Below the pieces are notes generated by a model. It saw only the letters and a list, made by a program, of their open reading frames with translations, did no database searches and was not told the origin of the DNA. A stretch of DNA of 64,000 bases, from assembly GCA_016716665.1 (NCBI GenBank), contig JADJVH010000005.1, positions 347,166 through 411,165 on the forward strand. Direction: 5' to 3'. Shown piece by piece: positions 1 through 9,490 of this stretch (position 1 is its first letter; every line of letters begins with the position of its first letter). Source of the stretch: Candidatus Opimibacter iunctus (lineage in GTDB: Bacteria; Bacteroidota; Bacteroidia; Chitinophagales; Saprospiraceae). A program made the translations under genes and the position numbers.

Positions 1-998
1 GAAATGATCATATCCCTGTAGTGGATAAGCTCTATAGTGACAAGCTTGTCAAGGCATTTGGTCCTGAACGTAAGCGAGGGGAAGAATTGTCAACCTATCA
101 TAAGGATCTCGCTTCGTCCGTGCAAGCATTTACTGAGGAGATTATTTTTCATCTGTTAAACGGGCTGCATGCGAGAACGAATCTAACAGCGGTTTGTATT
201 GCCGGAGGCGTTGCACAGAACTCAGTGGCCAATGGAAAAATCACCAGGAATACACCTTTTCATAATGTCTATATCCCCAGTGCCGGCCATGATGCAGGCA
301 TATCTATGGGAGCGGCTCTCTATGTGTATAATCAGCTATTGAAACAACCTCGTATGCCGGCAATCCGGAGTGCCTATACCGGAAGTAAATTTTCTAATGA
401 GGACATTGCACAATTCCTGATGAAGGAAGGGGTTACCTTCAAGAGGTATGACGATGAGACCTTATTTGATCTCGTCTCTGATGCATTGATCGGAGGTGCA
501 GTGATAGGCTGGTTCAATGGCCGGGCTGAGTTTGGTCCCCGCGCCTTAGGCGGCCGGTCTATATTGGCAGATCCTCGCCGACAGGATGCCAAGGAATTAC
601 TCATTGCAAAGGTAAAACGCCGCGAAAGTTTTCGTCCCTTTGCCCCCTCTATCCTTGCTGAATGTGTCAATGACTTTTTTGAAGTCAACGATGATGTTCC
701 GTTTATGGAAAAAGTCTTTCCGATCAGAAAGGACAAACAGCATCTTATTCCGGCAGTGACCCATGTAGATGGTACTGGCAGGTTGCAATCCGTTGAAAAG
801 GACACGAATCCGAGATACTATCAACTCATCGAAGCGTTTTATAAGAAATCAGGCGTACCCATTTTGCTCAACACCTCTTTTAATGAAAACGAACCCATAG
901 TCAACAGTCCCATGGAGGCGCTCGATTGTTTCCGGCGCACCCACATGGATATGTTGGTCTTGGAAAATATCGTTGTTGAACGCAAGCAAGTGAACTGA
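1..998 (+). CDS. NodU/CmcH-family carbamoyltransferase, 5' end outside window
   Basis: This family transfers a carbamoyl group from carbamoyl phosphate to a hydroxyl, usually on a sugar or secondary metabolite. The frame is open from base 3 with no stop, so the GTG at 21 is internal and the N-terminal part lies upstream of the window. Visible are the end of the ASKHA-type domain (AGGVAQNSVANGKI) and the C-terminal domain with NGRAEFGPRALGGRSIL and the SFRPFAPSIL segment, both typical of the family. It ends 4 bases before the next glycosyltransferase start, inside a polysaccharide cluster, so a surface sugar is the likely substrate. The exact acceptor cannot be read from the sequence. Confidence 0.88.
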   Translation, partial: NDHIPVVDKLYSDKLVKAFGPERKRGEELSTYHKDLASSVQAFTEEIIFHLLNGLHARTNLTAVCIAGGVAQNSVANGKITRNTPFHNVYIPSAGHDAGISMGAALYVYNQLLKQPRMPAIRSAYTGSKFSNEDIAQFLMKEGVTFKRYDDETLFDLVSDALIGGAVIGWFNGRAEFGPRALGGRSILADPRRQDAKELLIAKVKRRESFRPFAPSILAECVNDFFEVNDDVPFMEKVFPIRKDKQHLIPAVTHVDGTGRLQSVEKDTNPRYYQLIEAFYKKSGVPILLNTSFNENEPIVNSPMEALDCFRRTHMDMLVLENIVVERKQVN

Positions 999-1002
999 TC
1001 AC

Positions 1003-1794
1003 ATGCCCATGAATACTGCCATGCAGTCATTTCCGCTTATCTCTATCATCACTGTCACCTACAACAGCGAAAAGACCATTCGCGATACGCTGGCCTCTGT
1101 GGCAACACAGGATTATCCGCATATCGAGCATATCATCGTAGATGGACTTTCAAGAGACAATACCCTTGCTATTGTGCGGGAGTTTCCTCATGTCACCAGG
1201 ATCATCTCCGAAAAGGACTATGGTATCTATGATGCTATGAATAAAGGCATCAAGGCTGCTACAGGTGAGATCATAGGCTGCCTTAACTCAGATGATTTTT
1301 ATGCATCAGCGACCGTGATCACCAAGGTCGTGGAACAAATGATGGCTGACAAATCAAGTGCATTGTATGGCGACCTGGTATACGTCCGTCCTGATCGTAC
1401 AACAAAAATCACCAGGACATGGATCGCCGGGAAGTTCAAGCCAGGGAAATTCCTCTTTGGATGGATGCCACCCCATCCCACTTTTTTTGTGCGGCGAGAT
1501 GTGTATCAGAAATTCGGTTTGTTTAATACCACACTAAGATCAGCTGCTGACTACGAACTCATGCTACGGTTCCTCTACAAGGCAAGGATATCGGTAAGCT
1601 ATCTCCCTCAAATCCTCGTCAGGATGAGGGCAGGAGGGATGAGCAATGCCTCCTTCCGCAACCGGATCAACGCTAATCGCGAAGATCGTCAAGCCTGGCG
1701 CGTCAATCAGTTGCATCCTTACTTTTATACTACTTTACTAAAGCCCCTCAGAAAACTGATTCAATATGTTCGAAAACCGAAACGGATAGCATGA
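1003..1794 (+). CDS. Glycosyltransferase family 2 (WcaA-like)
   Basis: A 263-residue GT-A fold glycosyltransferase that should add a sugar from a nucleotide donor to a growing polysaccharide at the cytoplasmic membrane. The N-terminus reads PLISIITVTYNSEKTI, the standard GT2 nucleotide-binding start, and the metal-binding acidic motif is seen as LNSDDFYA near residue 95. The stretch around PPHPTFFVRRDVYQKFGLF is typical of GT2 enzymes from colanic-acid-like clusters. The start at 1003 lies 4 bases after the previous stop; a second ATG at 1021 is also possible. Its stop overlaps the gmd start (ATGA), so the two are probably translationally coupled. Donor and acceptor are unknown. Confidence 0.88.
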   Translation: MPMNTAMQSFPLISIITVTYNSEKTIRDTLASVATQDYPHIEHIIVDGLSRDNTLAIVREFPHVTRIISEKDYGIYDAMNKGIKAATGEIIGCLNSDDFYASATVITKVVEQMMADKSSALYGDLVYVRPDRTTKITRTWIAGKFKPGKFLFGWMPPHPTFFVRRDVYQKFGLFNTTLRSAADYELMLRFLYKARISVSYLPQILVRMRAGGMSNASFRNRINANREDRQAWRVNQLHPYFYTTLLKPLRKLIQYVRKPKRIA

Positions 1795-2927
1795 AGACTG
1801 CATTGATCACAGGCGTCACCGGCCAGGACGGCGCCTACCTCTCCGAATTTCTACTGAAGAAGGGCTATATCGTACATGGTATCAAGAGGAGAAGTTCTCT
1901 CTTCAATACCTCCCGCATAGACCACCTGTACCAGGACCCGCATGTCAACAACCGCAATTTTATCCTGCATTACGGCGACCTCACCGACGCGACTAATATC
2001 ATCCGGATCATTCAGGAAGTGCAACCTGATGAGATCTATAACCTTGGCGCCATGTCCCATGTCAAGGTGAGTTTCGAAGAGCCCGAGTATTCTGCAGATG
2101 TGGATGGTATTGGGACACTGCGTATTCTCGAAGCGGTGAGGCTTCTCGGTCTGACTGAAAAAACACGGATATACCAGGCCTCTACTTCGGAGTTATATGG
2201 TAAGGTGCAGGAAATACCGCAGACGGAAAAGACGCCATTTTATCCAAGATCGCCGTACGGTGTTGCAAAATTATATGCCTACTGGATTACAGTCAATTAT
2301 CGTGAGGCATATGGTATCTATGCTTGCAACGGCATCCTCTTCAATCATGAGAGCCCATTACGCGGTGAGACATTTGTCACCCGCAAGATCACACGGGCAG
2401 TAGCAAAGATAGCCCTCGAGATGCAGGATGTACTCTATGTAGGCAATCTCGATGCGAAAAGGGATTGGGGTCATGCAAAGGATTATGTCGAAGTGATGTG
2501 GAAGATTCTCCAACATGATATCGCCGAAGATTGGGTCATTGCTACCGGGATCACAACCTCCGTCAGGGATTTTATCCGCATGGCATTTAGCGAGATCGGT
2601 ATTGAGCTTGCATTCAATGGCAAGGGAGCAGATGAAACCGGATCAGTTGCCTTCATTGATGAGGAATTGTACAACGCTGTCATCGGACAACCTTGTCACC
2701 TCACCACCGGAAATATCCTGGTGCGGGTGGATAGCCATTACTACAGACCAACAGAAGTTGATTTGCTGGTGGGTGATGCCACCAAAGCCAGGGAAAAACT
2801 AGGATGGGTTCCTAAGCACGATGTATCCTCCTTGTGTAAAGAAATGGTGATGTCGGATATCAGTTTATTCCACAGGATTGCTTTATTGAAACGTGAGGGA
2901 TTTGATATCATCAATGAATACGAATAG
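1791..2927 (+). CDS. gmd: GDP-mannose 4,6-dehydratase
   Basis: Converts GDP-D-mannose to GDP-4-keto-6-deoxy-mannose, the first step to GDP-L-fucose. It is an extended SDR enzyme of 378 residues, the usual length. The NADP-binding motif GVTGQDGAYL is at residues 7-16, followed by the RRSS segment, and the catalytic pair is Tyr156 and Lys160 in SPYGVAKLYAYW, with ASTSELYG before it. The characteristic FNHESPLRGETFVTRKI substrate loop is present. The start overlaps the upstream GT stop by ATGA. The next gene is fcl, which completes the GDP-fucose pathway, and manC at 7239 supplies GDP-mannose, so the context agrees fully with the function. Confidence 0.97.
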   Translation: MKTALITGVTGQDGAYLSEFLLKKGYIVHGIKRRSSLFNTSRIDHLYQDPHVNNRNFILHYGDLTDATNIIRIIQEVQPDEIYNLGAMSHVKVSFEEPEYSADVDGIGTLRILEAVRLLGLTEKTRIYQASTSELYGKVQEIPQTEKTPFYPRSPYGVAKLYAYWITVNYREAYGIYACNGILFNHESPLRGETFVTRKITRAVAKIALEMQDVLYVGNLDAKRDWGHAKDYVEVMWKILQHDIAEDWVIATGITTSVRDFIRMAFSEIGIELAFNGKGADETGSVAFIDEELYNAVIGQPCHLTTGNILVRVDSHYYRPTEVDLLVGDATKAREKLGWVPKHDVSSLCKEMVMSDISLFHRIALLKREGFDIINEYE

Positions 2928-2945
2928 CGAAGTAGTATTATTTTC

Positions 2946-3040
2946 TCGCGCAGAGACGCAGAGGCGCAGTTTGTTTTGCACCCACGCTCTTTTCGCACAC
3001 CTCTTACTTTCTCACTGTCTTGCAGTCTTACACAATACGT
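2946..3040. repeat. Intergenic low-complexity tract between gmd and fcl
   Basis: Just after gmd there is a short purine-rich run built on CGCAGAG (2947-2970). From about 2999 to 3033 there are four degenerate 8-bp units of the type CCTCTTAC / TGTCTTGC, pyrimidine-rich in the sense strand, ending 12 bases before the fcl ATG. The same 8-mer family precedes wecB, tgt and the sulfotransferase gene. Confidence 0.7.
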
Positions 3041-3044
3041 TTCC

Positions 3045-3976
3045 ATGGACTTAAAAGATAAAATATACATCGCCGGCCACAACGGCATGGTCGGATCTGC
3101 GATATACCGAAAGCTCACCTCACTGGGATATACGAATATCATCGGCAGGTCATCCGCAGAACTCGATCTCCGCTTCCAGGATAAGGTGACTTCCTTTATG
3201 GAAAGGAACGCCCTCAATATGTTTTCCTGGCCGCTGCAAGAGTGGGCGGCATCCTCGCCAATAATCAGTATCGTGCTGAATTTCTTTACGACAACCTGAT
3301 GATCGAAGCCAATGTCATTCACGCTTCATTCCTGAGTGGTGTTGAAAAACTGCTGTTCCTCGGCTCTTCCTGTATCTATCCTAAAAACACACCACAGCCA
3401 TTGAAGGAAGAGTATCTCCTGACCGGCCTGCTGGAATCAACCAATGAACCTTATGCCATAGCAAAGATTGCAGGAATTAAATTGTGTGAAGCCTATCGTA
3501 GCCAGTATGGCTGTAACTATATATCAGCTATGCCAACCAATCTGTACGGACCTAATGACAACTACGACCTGCAGGGTTCACATGTAATGCCTGCATTGAT
3601 CCGGAAGTTTCATGAAGCAAAAAAGAATGCCAACCCTGAAGTGGTCATCTGGGGATCAGGTAGGCCACTCCGTGAATTTATGCATGTGGACGATCTGGCG
3701 GAAGCCTCCGTTTTCCTGATGGATCACTATAATGAAGCAGGCTTTATCAATGTAGGCACCGGCGATGAAATCTCGATACTTGACCTCGCTCAACTCATTA
3801 AAAGAATAGTCGGCTACGAAGGCACCATTATACATGATAGTTCAAAACCGGATGGTACACCACGCAAGCTCATGGACAACTCCAGGCTTACAGCCTTGGG
3901 ATGGACTTCTACAATCACCCTTGAAGACGGTATACGTACTGTCTATGCGCAACTAAATAGTAAAGAATGGTTTTGA
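3045..3976 (+). CDS. fcl: GDP-L-fucose synthase, reading frame broken by one missing base
   Basis: The bifunctional epimerase/reductase that turns GDP-4-keto-6-deoxymannose into GDP-L-fucose. The start at 3045 gives MDLKDKIYIAGHNGMVGSAI with the NAD(P) glycine-rich motif. The frame is correct to about 3210, then continues one frame back as YVFLAAARVGGILANN, exactly where the family has this segment. Adding one C to the CCC run at 3211-3213 would give one protein of about 310 residues, the normal length. After the shift come SSCIYP and the catalytic YAIAK. As written, the frame stops at 3299. Position right after gmd supports the call. An assembly indel is more likely than a dead gene, because the rest is intact. 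Confidence 0.93.
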
Positions 3977-4024
3977 TCATCTAAACTGCCACAATAAACA
4001 ATTCGACACCCCTCAACACAAATA

Positions 4025-4155
4025 AACCTATCAACCCATCAACTTATCAACCTCTAACCCCTAACCTCCTAACCCTTTATGCATGACAGTCATTGTAACC
4101 ACAGATTTCATTTCGTGGTTGCAGATCACCCGATCACCCGATCACAGATCACTAG
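4025..4155. repeat. 8-bp unit arrays in the fcl-asnB gap
   Basis: From 4025 to about 4075 there are six degenerate 8-mers of the type AACCTATC, sliding into CCTCCTAA. From 4124 to 4155 there are units of GATCACCC and ATCACAGATCACTA ending 7 bases before the asnB ATG. The latter 14-mer also occurs in the manC leader. No gene is seen in the 185-base gap. Confidence 0.75.
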
Positions 4156-4161
4156 ATACCT

Positions 4162-6030
4162 ATGTGCGGCATAGCCGGAATATTAAACTTCAGCGATAGC
4201 ACCAGACATACTGTAGCCATACAGTCCATGACTGATCGTATAGCTCATCGCGGCCCGGATGCAGAAGGCATCTATGTAGATGAGCGTATTGCACTCGGCC
4301 ATCGTCGTTTGGCCATCATTGATCTCAACGAAAGTGCCAATCAACCGATGTGGGACTTTTCGGGCAGGTATGTCATCGTGTTTAATGGGGAGATATATAA
4401 TTATCAGGATATCAAATCCCGCCTGCGCGATTATCCTTTCAAGACACAATCCGATACAGAGGTTATTCTGGCGGCATATGCAACCTGGGGCATAAATTGC
4501 CTCGAACAGATGAATGGGATGTTTGCTTTTGCCATCTGGGACGCTGTAGAAGAGGTACTCTTTATAGCCAGGGACAGAGTAGGAAAAAAACCATTCTACT
4601 ATGCGCTCAACCGTGAACGTTTTGTCTTCAGTTCAGAAGTAAGAAGCATGCTGGCATCAGGGTTGATCCCCCGGCAATTGGAAGACAACTATCTGACAGA
4701 ATATCTGATGTACCAGGCGGCCATGAATGAGCATACCATGGTGAAAGGAATCAGCCGATTAAAGGCAGGGTACTATGCCATCCTGCATAAAGGCACCTTG
4801 ACGGAGCTGCCCTATTGGGAATATTCAGGGGTTCGACCTTCAGCAGATTCGTATGAGACAGCCAAAGGGAAAGTAAAAGATCTGATGCTGGATGCAGTGC
4901 GGTTGAGAATGGTATCAGATGTACCAGTCGGGGCATTTCTCTCCGGTGGCATTGATTCCAGCCTGGTTGTGGCCTCCATGGCGGAACAATCATCAGCACC
5001 CATCAACACATTTACAATAAGCTTTGACGAAAAGCAATATGACGAAGCTGTGTACGCCCAACAGGTGGCTACGATCTACAAGACTAACCACCATCGCATA
5101 CTAATCCAGCCTGAGGAATTTTTGTATAGCATGGAGGATATTCTTGCATCCATGGATACGCCAAGCGGCGATGGCCCAAATACGTTTTTGGTGGCAAAGT
5201 ATACCCGTCAGGCCAATATTAAAGTAGCACTCACAGGACTGGGGGGAGATGAATTGTTTGCGGGGTACAATAAATTCATGATCTACCTCAGGCTCATGAA
5301 GTATAAATGGTTACTGAATTTTCCAGCTCCCATTCGTCAATCACTGGCCAAAATGTTTCTCGCATCAAATCCGGATCACAAATTTACCAAAGCGGCCAAT
5401 CTGGCAGACCTTGACAAATGGGACCTATCCACGGTATATCCGGTGCTGCGAAGGGCGTATAGCCAGAGTGAAATCAACAACCTGTTGACTAAACCAAACC
5501 GCCATGATGGAGTTGAGGGAAGGTTGTCCGAAATCAATGCTATGATTCCGTGGATGGGTAATCTCAGCAAATGTACAATTGGAGAACTCGAAACATATAC
5601 CAGGGATGTATTGCTGAGGGATACCGACCAGATGTCTATGGCACATGCACTTGAAGTGAGGGTACCGTTTTTTGATTACCGCCTGATCGAGTATGTCCTG
5701 TCCCTTCCTGATCACATCAAATACCCGCATACACCAAAGCAATTACTTGTTGAAGCCATGGCCCCGAGGCTACCAAAGGAACTCAGCCAACGGAAGAAAA
5801 TGGGCTTTACCTTGCCAATGGAACAGTGGCTCAAAAGAGAACTGGCAGATATGGTGCAGCTCAAGCTAAATGATCTGGCAGACCGCAAGGAATTTAACGG
5901 TGCCAAAGTCCTTCAAAATGGAGTGACTTTAAAGCAGGAGATAAAAATATATTGTGGACCCGCATCTGGAAGCTGGTCGTCCTCTCCGATTGGCTCCAGC
6001 GAAATCAACTTTAGTACAGCTGTCAAGTAG
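4162..6030 (+). CDS. asnB: Asparagine synthase (glutamine-hydrolysing) type amidotransferase, 3' end frameshifted
   Basis: An AsnB-family enzyme: an N-terminal class II glutaminase releases ammonia, and an ATP pyrophosphatase domain amidates a carboxylate. Cys2 follows the start methionine (MCGIAGIL), so start 4162 is firm because the Cys must become N-terminal. The PPi loop SGGIDSS begins at Ser261. In polysaccharide clusters such enzymes may amidate sugar acids instead of aspartate. The last 25 residues as written are out of frame. One frame back the DNA reads WTRIWKLVVLSDWLQ and stops at 6014, the expected ending. One A missing from the AAAAA run at 5943-5947 would explain this. Gene symbol reflects the family; the true substrate is uncertain. 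Confidence 0.93.
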   Translation: MCGIAGILNFSDSTRHTVAIQSMTDRIAHRGPDAEGIYVDERIALGHRRLAIIDLNESANQPMWDFSGRYVIVFNGEIYNYQDIKSRLRDYPFKTQSDTEVILAAYATWGINCLEQMNGMFAFAIWDAVEEVLFIARDRVGKKPFYYALNRERFVFSSEVRSMLASGLIPRQLEDNYLTEYLMYQAAMNEHTMVKGISRLKAGYYAILHKGTLTELPYWEYSGVRPSADSYETAKGKVKDLMLDAVRLRMVSDVPVGAFLSGGIDSSLVVASMAEQSSAPINTFTISFDEKQYDEAVYAQQVATIYKTNHHRILIQPEEFLYSMEDILASMDTPSGDGPNTFLVAKYTRQANIKVALTGLGGDELFAGYNKFMIYLRLMKYKWLLNFPAPIRQSLAKMFLASNPDHKFTKAANLADLDKWDLSTVYPVLRRAYSQSEINNLLTKPNRHDGVEGRLSEINAMIPWMGNLSKCTIGELETYTRDVLLRDTDQMSMAHALEVRVPFFDYRLIEYVLSLPDHIKYPHTPKQLLVEAMAPRLPKELSQRKKMGFTLPMEQWLKRELADMVQLKLNDLADRKEFNGAKVLQNGVTLKQEIKIYCGPASGSWSSSPIGSSEINFSTAVK

Positions 6031-6044
6031 CAGCATGACATTTA

Positions 6045-6106
6045 CAACCACACCCACACTCACACCCACACTTCTTACTCTCTCACTGTCTTACCTTCTT
6101 ACACTG
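6045..6106. repeat. CA-rich and 8-bp unit tract directly before wecB
   Basis: A CACACT-type hexamer run (6048-6070) passes into four 8-mers of the type CTTCTTAC / TGTCTTAC and ends 4 bases before the ATG at 6107. No Shine-Dalgarno sequence is seen. Confidence 0.75.
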
Positions 6107-7198
6107 ATGCGAATCGACATCATCGCCGGCGCCCGGCCCAATTTCATGAAGATCGGCCCGATCATCAGGCAATTGAAAATATATAATGCAGCTCACCCGG
6201 ATAAGGCCTTTCTATTCAGACTGATTCACACCGGCCAGCATTATGACCGTAATATGAGTGATAGCTTTTTTGAGCAGTTGGGCATCCCGGAACCCGACAT
6301 CAATCTTGGTGCCGGATCAGGCACGCAGGCCAGCCAGACTGCGCAGATCATGATCGGCTATGAAACGGCTATCCGGGAGTGGAAGCCAGATATCTGCATC
6401 GTCGTGGGCGATGTCAATTCGACAATGGCCTGTTCGATCGTTGCAAAGAAGGCTGGTATCAAGGTAGCACACGTTGAAGCAGGCATTCGTTCAGGTGACT
6501 GGTCCATGCCTGAAGAAATCAATCGGATAGTCACAGACAGCATAACAGATTATTTCTTTACCACCTCTGAAGAAGCCAATTCAAATCTGATGAAGGCAGG
6601 CCATGCAGAAAGCCAGATATACTACGTGGGCAATACGATGATTGATTCCCTGCTCAACCACCTCAATAAACTGATTAAGCCGGACTTTTTTGATAGTTCA
6701 TTTGCAAGTGAGAAATATATTGTCCTGACATTGCATCGTCCATCTAATGTGGATGATCCAGCTAAATTGGCTGTGCTCCTGGATCAGATACATGATGCGG
6801 TCAACGGCTGCAAAGTGCTTTTTCCGATGCATCCCCGGACAAGAAAGATTTTTAATGCTATCGGAAAGGACTATCCTCAGTTTGTCATCGTAGATCCGAT
6901 GAGCTATCTCGAATTTATGTATGCAGTCAAAAATGCAACAGGCGTAGTGACAGACTCCGGCGGAATCACGGAGGAAACAAGCGTATTGAACATCCCTTGT
7001 ATCACCTTACGCGACAGTACCGAAAGACCTGAAACCATAAGACTGGGCACCAATGAACTGGTAAAGGACCATACACTGATCGCCGGATATATCCATAAGA
7101 TGATCACTGGTGAATGGAAACAAACACAACCTATAAAATACTGGGACGGTAAGACCTCGGAACGAATAGTGGAAGCTTTAGCTTCCATGCGTAAATAG
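6107..7198 (+). CDS. wecB: UDP-N-acetylglucosamine 2-epimerase (non-hydrolysing)
   Basis: Interconverts UDP-GlcNAc and UDP-ManNAc, a precursor for surface polysaccharides. It is 363 residues, normal for the family. The start at 6107 gives MRIDIIAGARPNFMKIGPII, the conserved N-terminus; longer in-frame starts upstream translate the CA-rich tract and are unlikely. Seen are VVGDVNSTMAC, HVEAGIRSGD and the UDP-binding TDSGGITEETSVL with LRDSTERPET. It lies in the polysaccharide cluster between asnB and manC. No UDP-ManNAc dehydrogenase (wecC) is in the window, so the product may be used as ManNAc or oxidised by an enzyme encoded elsewhere. Confidence 0.95.
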   Translation: MRIDIIAGARPNFMKIGPIIRQLKIYNAAHPDKAFLFRLIHTGQHYDRNMSDSFFEQLGIPEPDINLGAGSGTQASQTAQIMIGYETAIREWKPDICIVVGDVNSTMACSIVAKKAGIKVAHVEAGIRSGDWSMPEEINRIVTDSITDYFFTTSEEANSNLMKAGHAESQIYYVGNTMIDSLLNHLNKLIKPDFFDSSFASEKYIVLTLHRPSNVDDPAKLAVLLDQIHDAVNGCKVLFPMHPRTRKIFNAIGKDYPQFVIVDPMSYLEFMYAVKNATGVVTDSGGITEETSVLNIPCITLRDSTERPETIRLGTNELVKDHTLIAGYIHKMITGEWKQTQPIKYWDGKTSERIVEALASMRK

Positions 7199-7210
7199 CA
7201 AATGACTGAT

Positions 7211-7240
7211 CACAGATCACTACATCACAGATCACTACAT
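7211..7240. repeat. Perfect 15-bp direct repeat overlapping the manC start
   Basis: CACAGATCACTACAT occurs twice in tandem (7211-7225, 7226-7240). The second copy contributes the first two bases of the manC ATG (7239). A related sequence lies before asnB (4141-4155). Confidence 0.9.
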
Positions 7241-8318
7241 GAATAATACGCCATACATCCTCATCATGGCAGGGGGAGTCGGATCACGATTCTGGCCAGC
7301 GAGTCGCGAACACCTGCCAAAGCAATTTCTCGACATCACAGGTTCCGGTAAGAGCCTGATCCGTCAGACGGTTGATCGCTTCCTCGGGTTTATTCCCCTG
7401 GATCATATTTTTATCATCACGCACAAAAACTATGGTGAACTCGTGCAACAGGCCATACCTGAACTGCTCAGTCACCAGATCATCGAAGAGCCTTCAAGAA
7501 ATAATACAGCAGCTTCCATTGCATTGGCCTCCATGAAATTGAGCAAACTTGATCCTGACGCCACATGCATTGTTGCGCCGGCAGATCACGTCATCACAGA
7601 TGAGCAGGAATTCAAGAGGGTGATTCACCTTGCAGTCATGCATGCACAGGCTTATGCAAGTATTATAACACTTGGCATCGAACCCACTCGTCCGGATACC
7701 GGCTATGGCTATATTGAATTTGACAAGTCGGACACTGCTGCGGTATGCGCTGTAAAAGCTTTTAGGGAAAAGCCGGACAGGGCAACAGCAGAGCAATACC
7801 TGAACCTCGGTTCCTTTGCATGGAATGCGGGCATTTTTATCTGGAAACTTTCAGTCATCCTGGAAAGCTTTCACCAGCATGCGCCGGGGATTTATGAAAA
7901 ATTGGTGCTTGGAATGGATGTATATAATACTCCTGCTGAAATCGACTTTATCGATGCTGAATACCCAAAGACGGAAAAGATATCGGTAGACTATGCTATC
8001 CTGGAAAGGGCAGGCAATGTTTACACCATCCCGTGTGATATCGGCTGGTCCGACCTGGGCACGTGGACTTCACTCTATGACTATTCCGAAAAGGATGATG
8101 CGCATAATGTATCTCTTACCAATCCTGTCCATCTCGATCATGCCGATCACAACCTTGTCCTCTCCAGGCAGTCTAAGCTTGTCGTGGTTAAGGGGTTAAA
8201 GGATTTTATTATCATCGATACAGATGATTGCCTCATGATCTATCCCAAATCAGACGAGCAGGCGATCAAGCAGTTGAAAGAGACCCTTAAGGAAAGAGGT
8301 TTGGGAAAATATCTTTAG
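7239..8318 (+). CDS. manC: Mannose-1-phosphate guanylyltransferase
   Basis: Makes GDP-mannose from mannose-1-phosphate and GTP, feeding gmd and fcl. The nucleotidyltransferase signature is at the N-terminus (MAGGVGSRFWPASREHLPKQ), followed by EEPSRNNTAASI and IVAPADHVI. At 359 residues it is the single-domain form; the C-terminal isomerase cupin of the roughly 470-residue bifunctional enzymes is absent. A phosphomannose isomerase and phosphomannomutase must therefore be encoded elsewhere. The start codon lies within a 15-bp direct repeat. The following glycosyltransferase begins 53 bases downstream. Confidence 0.95.
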   Translation: MNNTPYILIMAGGVGSRFWPASREHLPKQFLDITGSGKSLIRQTVDRFLGFIPLDHIFIITHKNYGELVQQAIPELLSHQIIEEPSRNNTAASIALASMKLSKLDPDATCIVAPADHVITDEQEFKRVIHLAVMHAQAYASIITLGIEPTRPDTGYGYIEFDKSDTAAVCAVKAFREKPDRATAEQYLNLGSFAWNAGIFIWKLSVILESFHQHAPGIYEKLVLGMDVYNTPAEIDFIDAEYPKTEKISVDYAILERAGNVYTIPCDIGWSDLGTWTSLYDYSEKDDAHNVSLTNPVHLDHADHNLVLSRQSKLVVVKGLKDFIIIDTDDCLMIYPKSDEQAIKQLKETLKERGLGKYL

Positions 8319-8371
8319 TTTATTCAAACATGAAAGGAAGTCGAACCAGCCGAAGCAGGATTTAGGAGTAA

Positions 8372-9490
8372 ATGAAGCCAAAGAAAATAGCCATCGTAGC
8401 CAATACCACCTGGAATATTTACAATTTCAGGCTCAACATCATTCGCAAGCTGATCCGCGAAGGACATGAGGTCATCGTGATGGCACCGGTTGACAAGTTT
8501 ATCACCTATACTGAAACGATCCGCGAAGTCACGCATATACCTATACGTCATCTCGACAGGGACAGTGTCAATCCTATCCAGGATCTGCGCTTGATGTTTG
8601 AATTGATCCGCCTATACAGAAAACATAAGCCGGACCTGGTATTGCACTATACGGTTAAGCCCAATATTTATGGGGGAATGGCAGCCCGCCTTTTAGGAAT
8701 TCCATCTATAGGCGTGATCACCGGACTGGGATATTCGTTGATGCATGAAGGATGGATAAATCTCATCACCAGATTTTTATATAAACTCTCCCTTCCATCA
8801 CACCGCAAGGTTATTTTTGAAAATGGAGATGATAAGGTGCTATTTGAAAAGGCAGGATTAGTCAACCCCATGAAGAGCTTATCCATCAAGGGATGTGGGG
8901 TTGATACTGCGTTTTATAAGCCAAACGGGTACAGCCGCTCTTCCGATCTGATCATTTTTACCTTCATCGGCAGATTACTCTATGACAAAGGGGTGCGTGA
9001 ATTTATAGAAGCCGCCCATATCGTCAAACAACAAAACCAACAGGTTGAATTTTGGCTTATTGGTGACCTCGACAAGGAAAACCCGTCTTCTGTGAGGAAT
9101 GATGATCTCGTCAGGTGGATCAGGGATCCAAGCATCTACTATCATGGTGCCACGGACAACATCAGGAAATTTATCGAGCAGTCAGATTGTATTGTGCTGC
9201 CTTCTTATCGGGAAGGGATGCCCCGTGTGATCATGGAAGCCATGGCCATGGAGCGGCCAGTCATTACTACCGATACTGCCGGTTGCAGAGAGACCGTGGA
9301 TGAAAATGTAAATGGGTATCTCGTACCAGTCAAAAACGCCGTGGCACTTGCCCAGGCCATGAATGATTTTATTGCTCTGGATCCGGAAGGTAAAGCAAGG
9401 ATGGGCCAGTCCGGAAGACAAAAGGTGCTCAACGAATTTGATGACCGGATCATCGCCGATCAACTCTATCAAATGCTTGTATCCGAGTGA
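8372..9490 (+). CDS. Glycosyltransferase family 4 (PglA/WbnK-like)
   Basis: A 372-residue GT-B glycosyltransferase. The N-terminal half begins KIAIVANTTWNIYNFRLNII and includes HYTVKPNIYGGMAARLLGIP, a pattern known from N-acetylhexosaminyltransferases such as PglA. The C-terminal half has GRLLYDKGVREFIEAA and the EX7E-type donor site YREGMPRVIMEAMAMERP. It should act at the inner face of the membrane in repeat-unit assembly. The TGA stop overlaps the ATG of the next gene by one base (TGATG). The sugar specificity is not readable. Confidence 0.9.
   Translation: MKPKKIAIVANTTWNIYNFRLNIIRKLIREGHEVIVMAPVDKFITYTETIREVTHIPIRHLDRDSVNPIQDLRLMFELIRLYRKHKPDLVLHYTVKPNIYGGMAARLLGIPSIGVITGLGYSLMHEGWINLITRFLYKLSLPSHRKVIFENGDDKVLFEKAGLVNPMKSLSIKGCGVDTAFYKPNGYSRSSDLIIFTFIGRLLYDKGVREFIEAAHIVKQQNQQVEFWLIGDLDKENPSSVRNDDLVRWIRDPSIYYHGATDNIRKFIEQSDCIVLPSYREGMPRVIMEAMAMERPVITTDTAGCRETVDENVNGYLVPVKNAVALAQAMNDFIALDPEGKARMGQSGRQKVLNEFDDRIIADQLYQMLVSE

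Noticed and set aside
3200..3220. Programmed -1 ribosomal frameshift in fcl
   Set aside because: No slippery heptamer of the X-XXY-YYZ type at the switch point, and four other genes show similar single-base shifts, so an indel is simpler.
2741..3322. A 193-residue open frame on the minus strand across gmd and fcl
   Set aside because: It lies wholly opposite real conserved genes and has no recognisable features; its length partly comes from the fcl region.
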